A DNA stretch of 32,907 bases. Source: Dehalococcoidia bacterium UBA1141 (lineage in GTDB: Bacteria > Chloroflexota > Dehalococcoidia > Lucifugimonadales > UBA3495). The position numbers and the translations under genes are program-made. Below the pieces are notes generated by a model. It made no database searches, had not been told where the DNA came from, and saw only the letters and a program-made list of their open reading frames with translations. The DNA lies in contig DCAE01000128.1 of assembly GCA_002311385.1 (NCBI GenBank), positions 110,036 to 142,942 on the forward strand, given 5' to 3'. How positions within the stretch are numbered: position 1 is the first letter of the stretch; each line of letters opens with the position of its first letter. This document shows positions 32,376 to 32,907 of the stretch, in pieces.

Positions 32376-32579
32376 CTAGGGTTCCTCCGCGAAAATAACA
32401 ACCGGCTGGACGTTGGAAAGGTCCAACTCCTTCAGCCGGTCCAATTCGTCCATCAAGCTGGCGAACCGGTTCGCCACCTCCGACAAATCTTCGTCAGTCA
32501 CATTGATTCCGGCCAAATCGGCCAGCAAACGGACTCTTTCTACATTGGTAATACCAGCGCCAGAATTCATTTCACTCAC
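32376..32579 (-). CDS. GatC/AtzG-like small amidase partner
   Basis: 67 aa. Two helices with the GatC pattern: VERVRLLADLAGINVTDEDL, then FASLMDELDRLKELDLSNV followed by QPVVIFAEEP. It is shorter than typical GatC (about 95 residues), ending soon after the LxxVQP motif, as AtzG-type partners do. Start GTG 32579 with AAGG 6-7 nt upstream; ATG 32570 is an alternative. First gene of the minus-strand series, with a good promoter at 32612-32640. Confidence 0.8.
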   Translation of the reverse strand: MSEMNSGAGITNVERVRLLADLAGINVTDEDLSEVANRFASLMDELDRLKELDLSNVQPVVIFAEEP

Positions 32580-32611
32580 TACAAACCTTCTAGCTCACCC
32601 GATTGGGCACC

Positions 32612-32640
32612 AATATAACCAGCGTGTCGCAGGCTGTCCA
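32612..32640 (-). promoter_or_regulatory. Promoter for the GatC-like/amidase operon
   Basis: On the minus strand TGGACA (32635-32640) and TATATT (32612-32617) are 17 bp apart, each five of six to consensus. Predicted start near 32605. Confidence 0.6.
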
Positions 32641-32784
32641 GTGCCCACGCCGGTTGTTGTTTCTGCAAATGATGACCGGTGATATACTCGGATTTGGCCG
32701 CCCAACCACCGGATTAGCCGGGCATCGAGTACATCCGCCTTCAAGCTTACATCCATCATTAAGTTGCGGCACGTAAAAAAACAG

Positions 32785-32907
32785 ATGATCATCTTCAAGA
32801 TTCTGCCAAAGGATAAGAGCCAGAGGAATACCAACCGACGGTGGGTCTTAATGCTCTTCCTGTCAATATTGGCCGTGCTGGTTGCCGCCTGCTCGAGTTC
32901 GACTCCC
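32785..32907 (+). CDS. Start of a lipoprotein gene, cut by the right edge
   Basis: The last 41 codons are open from ATG 32785. A basic n-region (KDKSQRNTNRRW) is followed by the hydrophobic stretch LMLFLSILAVLVAAC, a lipobox, and then Ser/Thr-rich sequence. ATG 32851 inside it is a possible shorter start that keeps the core but loses most positive charge. Divergent from the GatC-like gene. Nothing can be said about the mature protein. Confidence 0.65.
   Translation, partial: MIIFKILPKDKSQRNTNRRWVLMLFLSILAVLVAACSSSTP

Noticed and set aside
30866..32579. Genuine GatCAB tRNA amidotransferase
   Set aside because: No gatB and a truncated GatC; more like a heteromeric amidase, though not excluded.

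Overview
The window looks like chromosomal DNA of a mid-GC bacterium. The gene mix points to Chloroflexota of the Dehalococcoidia/SAR202 type: a core of housekeeping genes (rnpB, a zinc-ribbon coiled-coil protein, pyrG, transaldolase, rho) set among several SDR oxidoreductases, family III CoA-transferases, amidase-signature enzymes, a nitronate monooxygenase, a Gfo/Idh/MocA oxidoreductase and CMD/AhpD-fold proteins. The phylum assignment is inference from gene content; there is no 16S or ribosomal protein here. I see no phage, transposase, CRISPR or tRNA.

Layout. 1-1.2 kb, minus strand: the 5' part of RNase P RNA (running off the left edge) and upstream of it a C4 zinc-ribbon protein, each with its own promoter. 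1.3-3.7 kb: an SbcD/Mre11-like nuclease convergent with a nitronate monooxygenase. 4.06-7.75 kb: two convergent genes for exported proteins sharing one strong terminator. Both are made of tandem modules with two cysteines at fixed spacing (6 modules of 32 residues in a lipoprotein; 11 modules of 28 residues in a Sec-secreted protein). Both are interrupted by in-frame stops, and the second also by a one-base frameshift. 7.9-9.9 kb, minus: a P1-family (DmpA/NylC-like) self-cleaving peptidase followed by panC, which carries an in-frame TAG. 9.96-10.28 kb: a tandem 54-bp repeat array bounded by inverted repeats. 10.3-11.6 kb: an MFS transporter.

11.9-20.5 kb is a catabolic-looking block: three SDRs, a SnoaL-like protein, a nitroreductase, an amidase, a VOC protein and two adjacent CaiB/BaiF CoA-transferases, followed by a convergent small Rieske protein. 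21.1-25.1 kb holds pyrG (consensus promoter), transaldolase and rho on the plus strand. 25.3-32.6 kb is a long minus-strand series, read from right to left: a GatC-like small protein, an amidase (no gatB), two paralogous LppX/LolA-like lipoprotein genes, a cyclophilin domain, two CMD/AhpD-fold proteins, an alpha/beta hydrolase and a Gfo/Idh/MocA oxidoreductase. A new lipoprotein starts at the right edge.

The most unusual aspect is the set of exported proteins. Counting panC, seven single in-frame TAA/TAG codons and one frameshift interrupt reading frames that stay homologous on both sides. The other core genes are intact and use TAA, TAG and TGA as normal terminators. Recent pseudogenisation, sequence error and programmed readthrough are all open; the two-cysteine repeat proteins and the lipoprotein-cyclophilin fusion are the best candidates for something undescribed.
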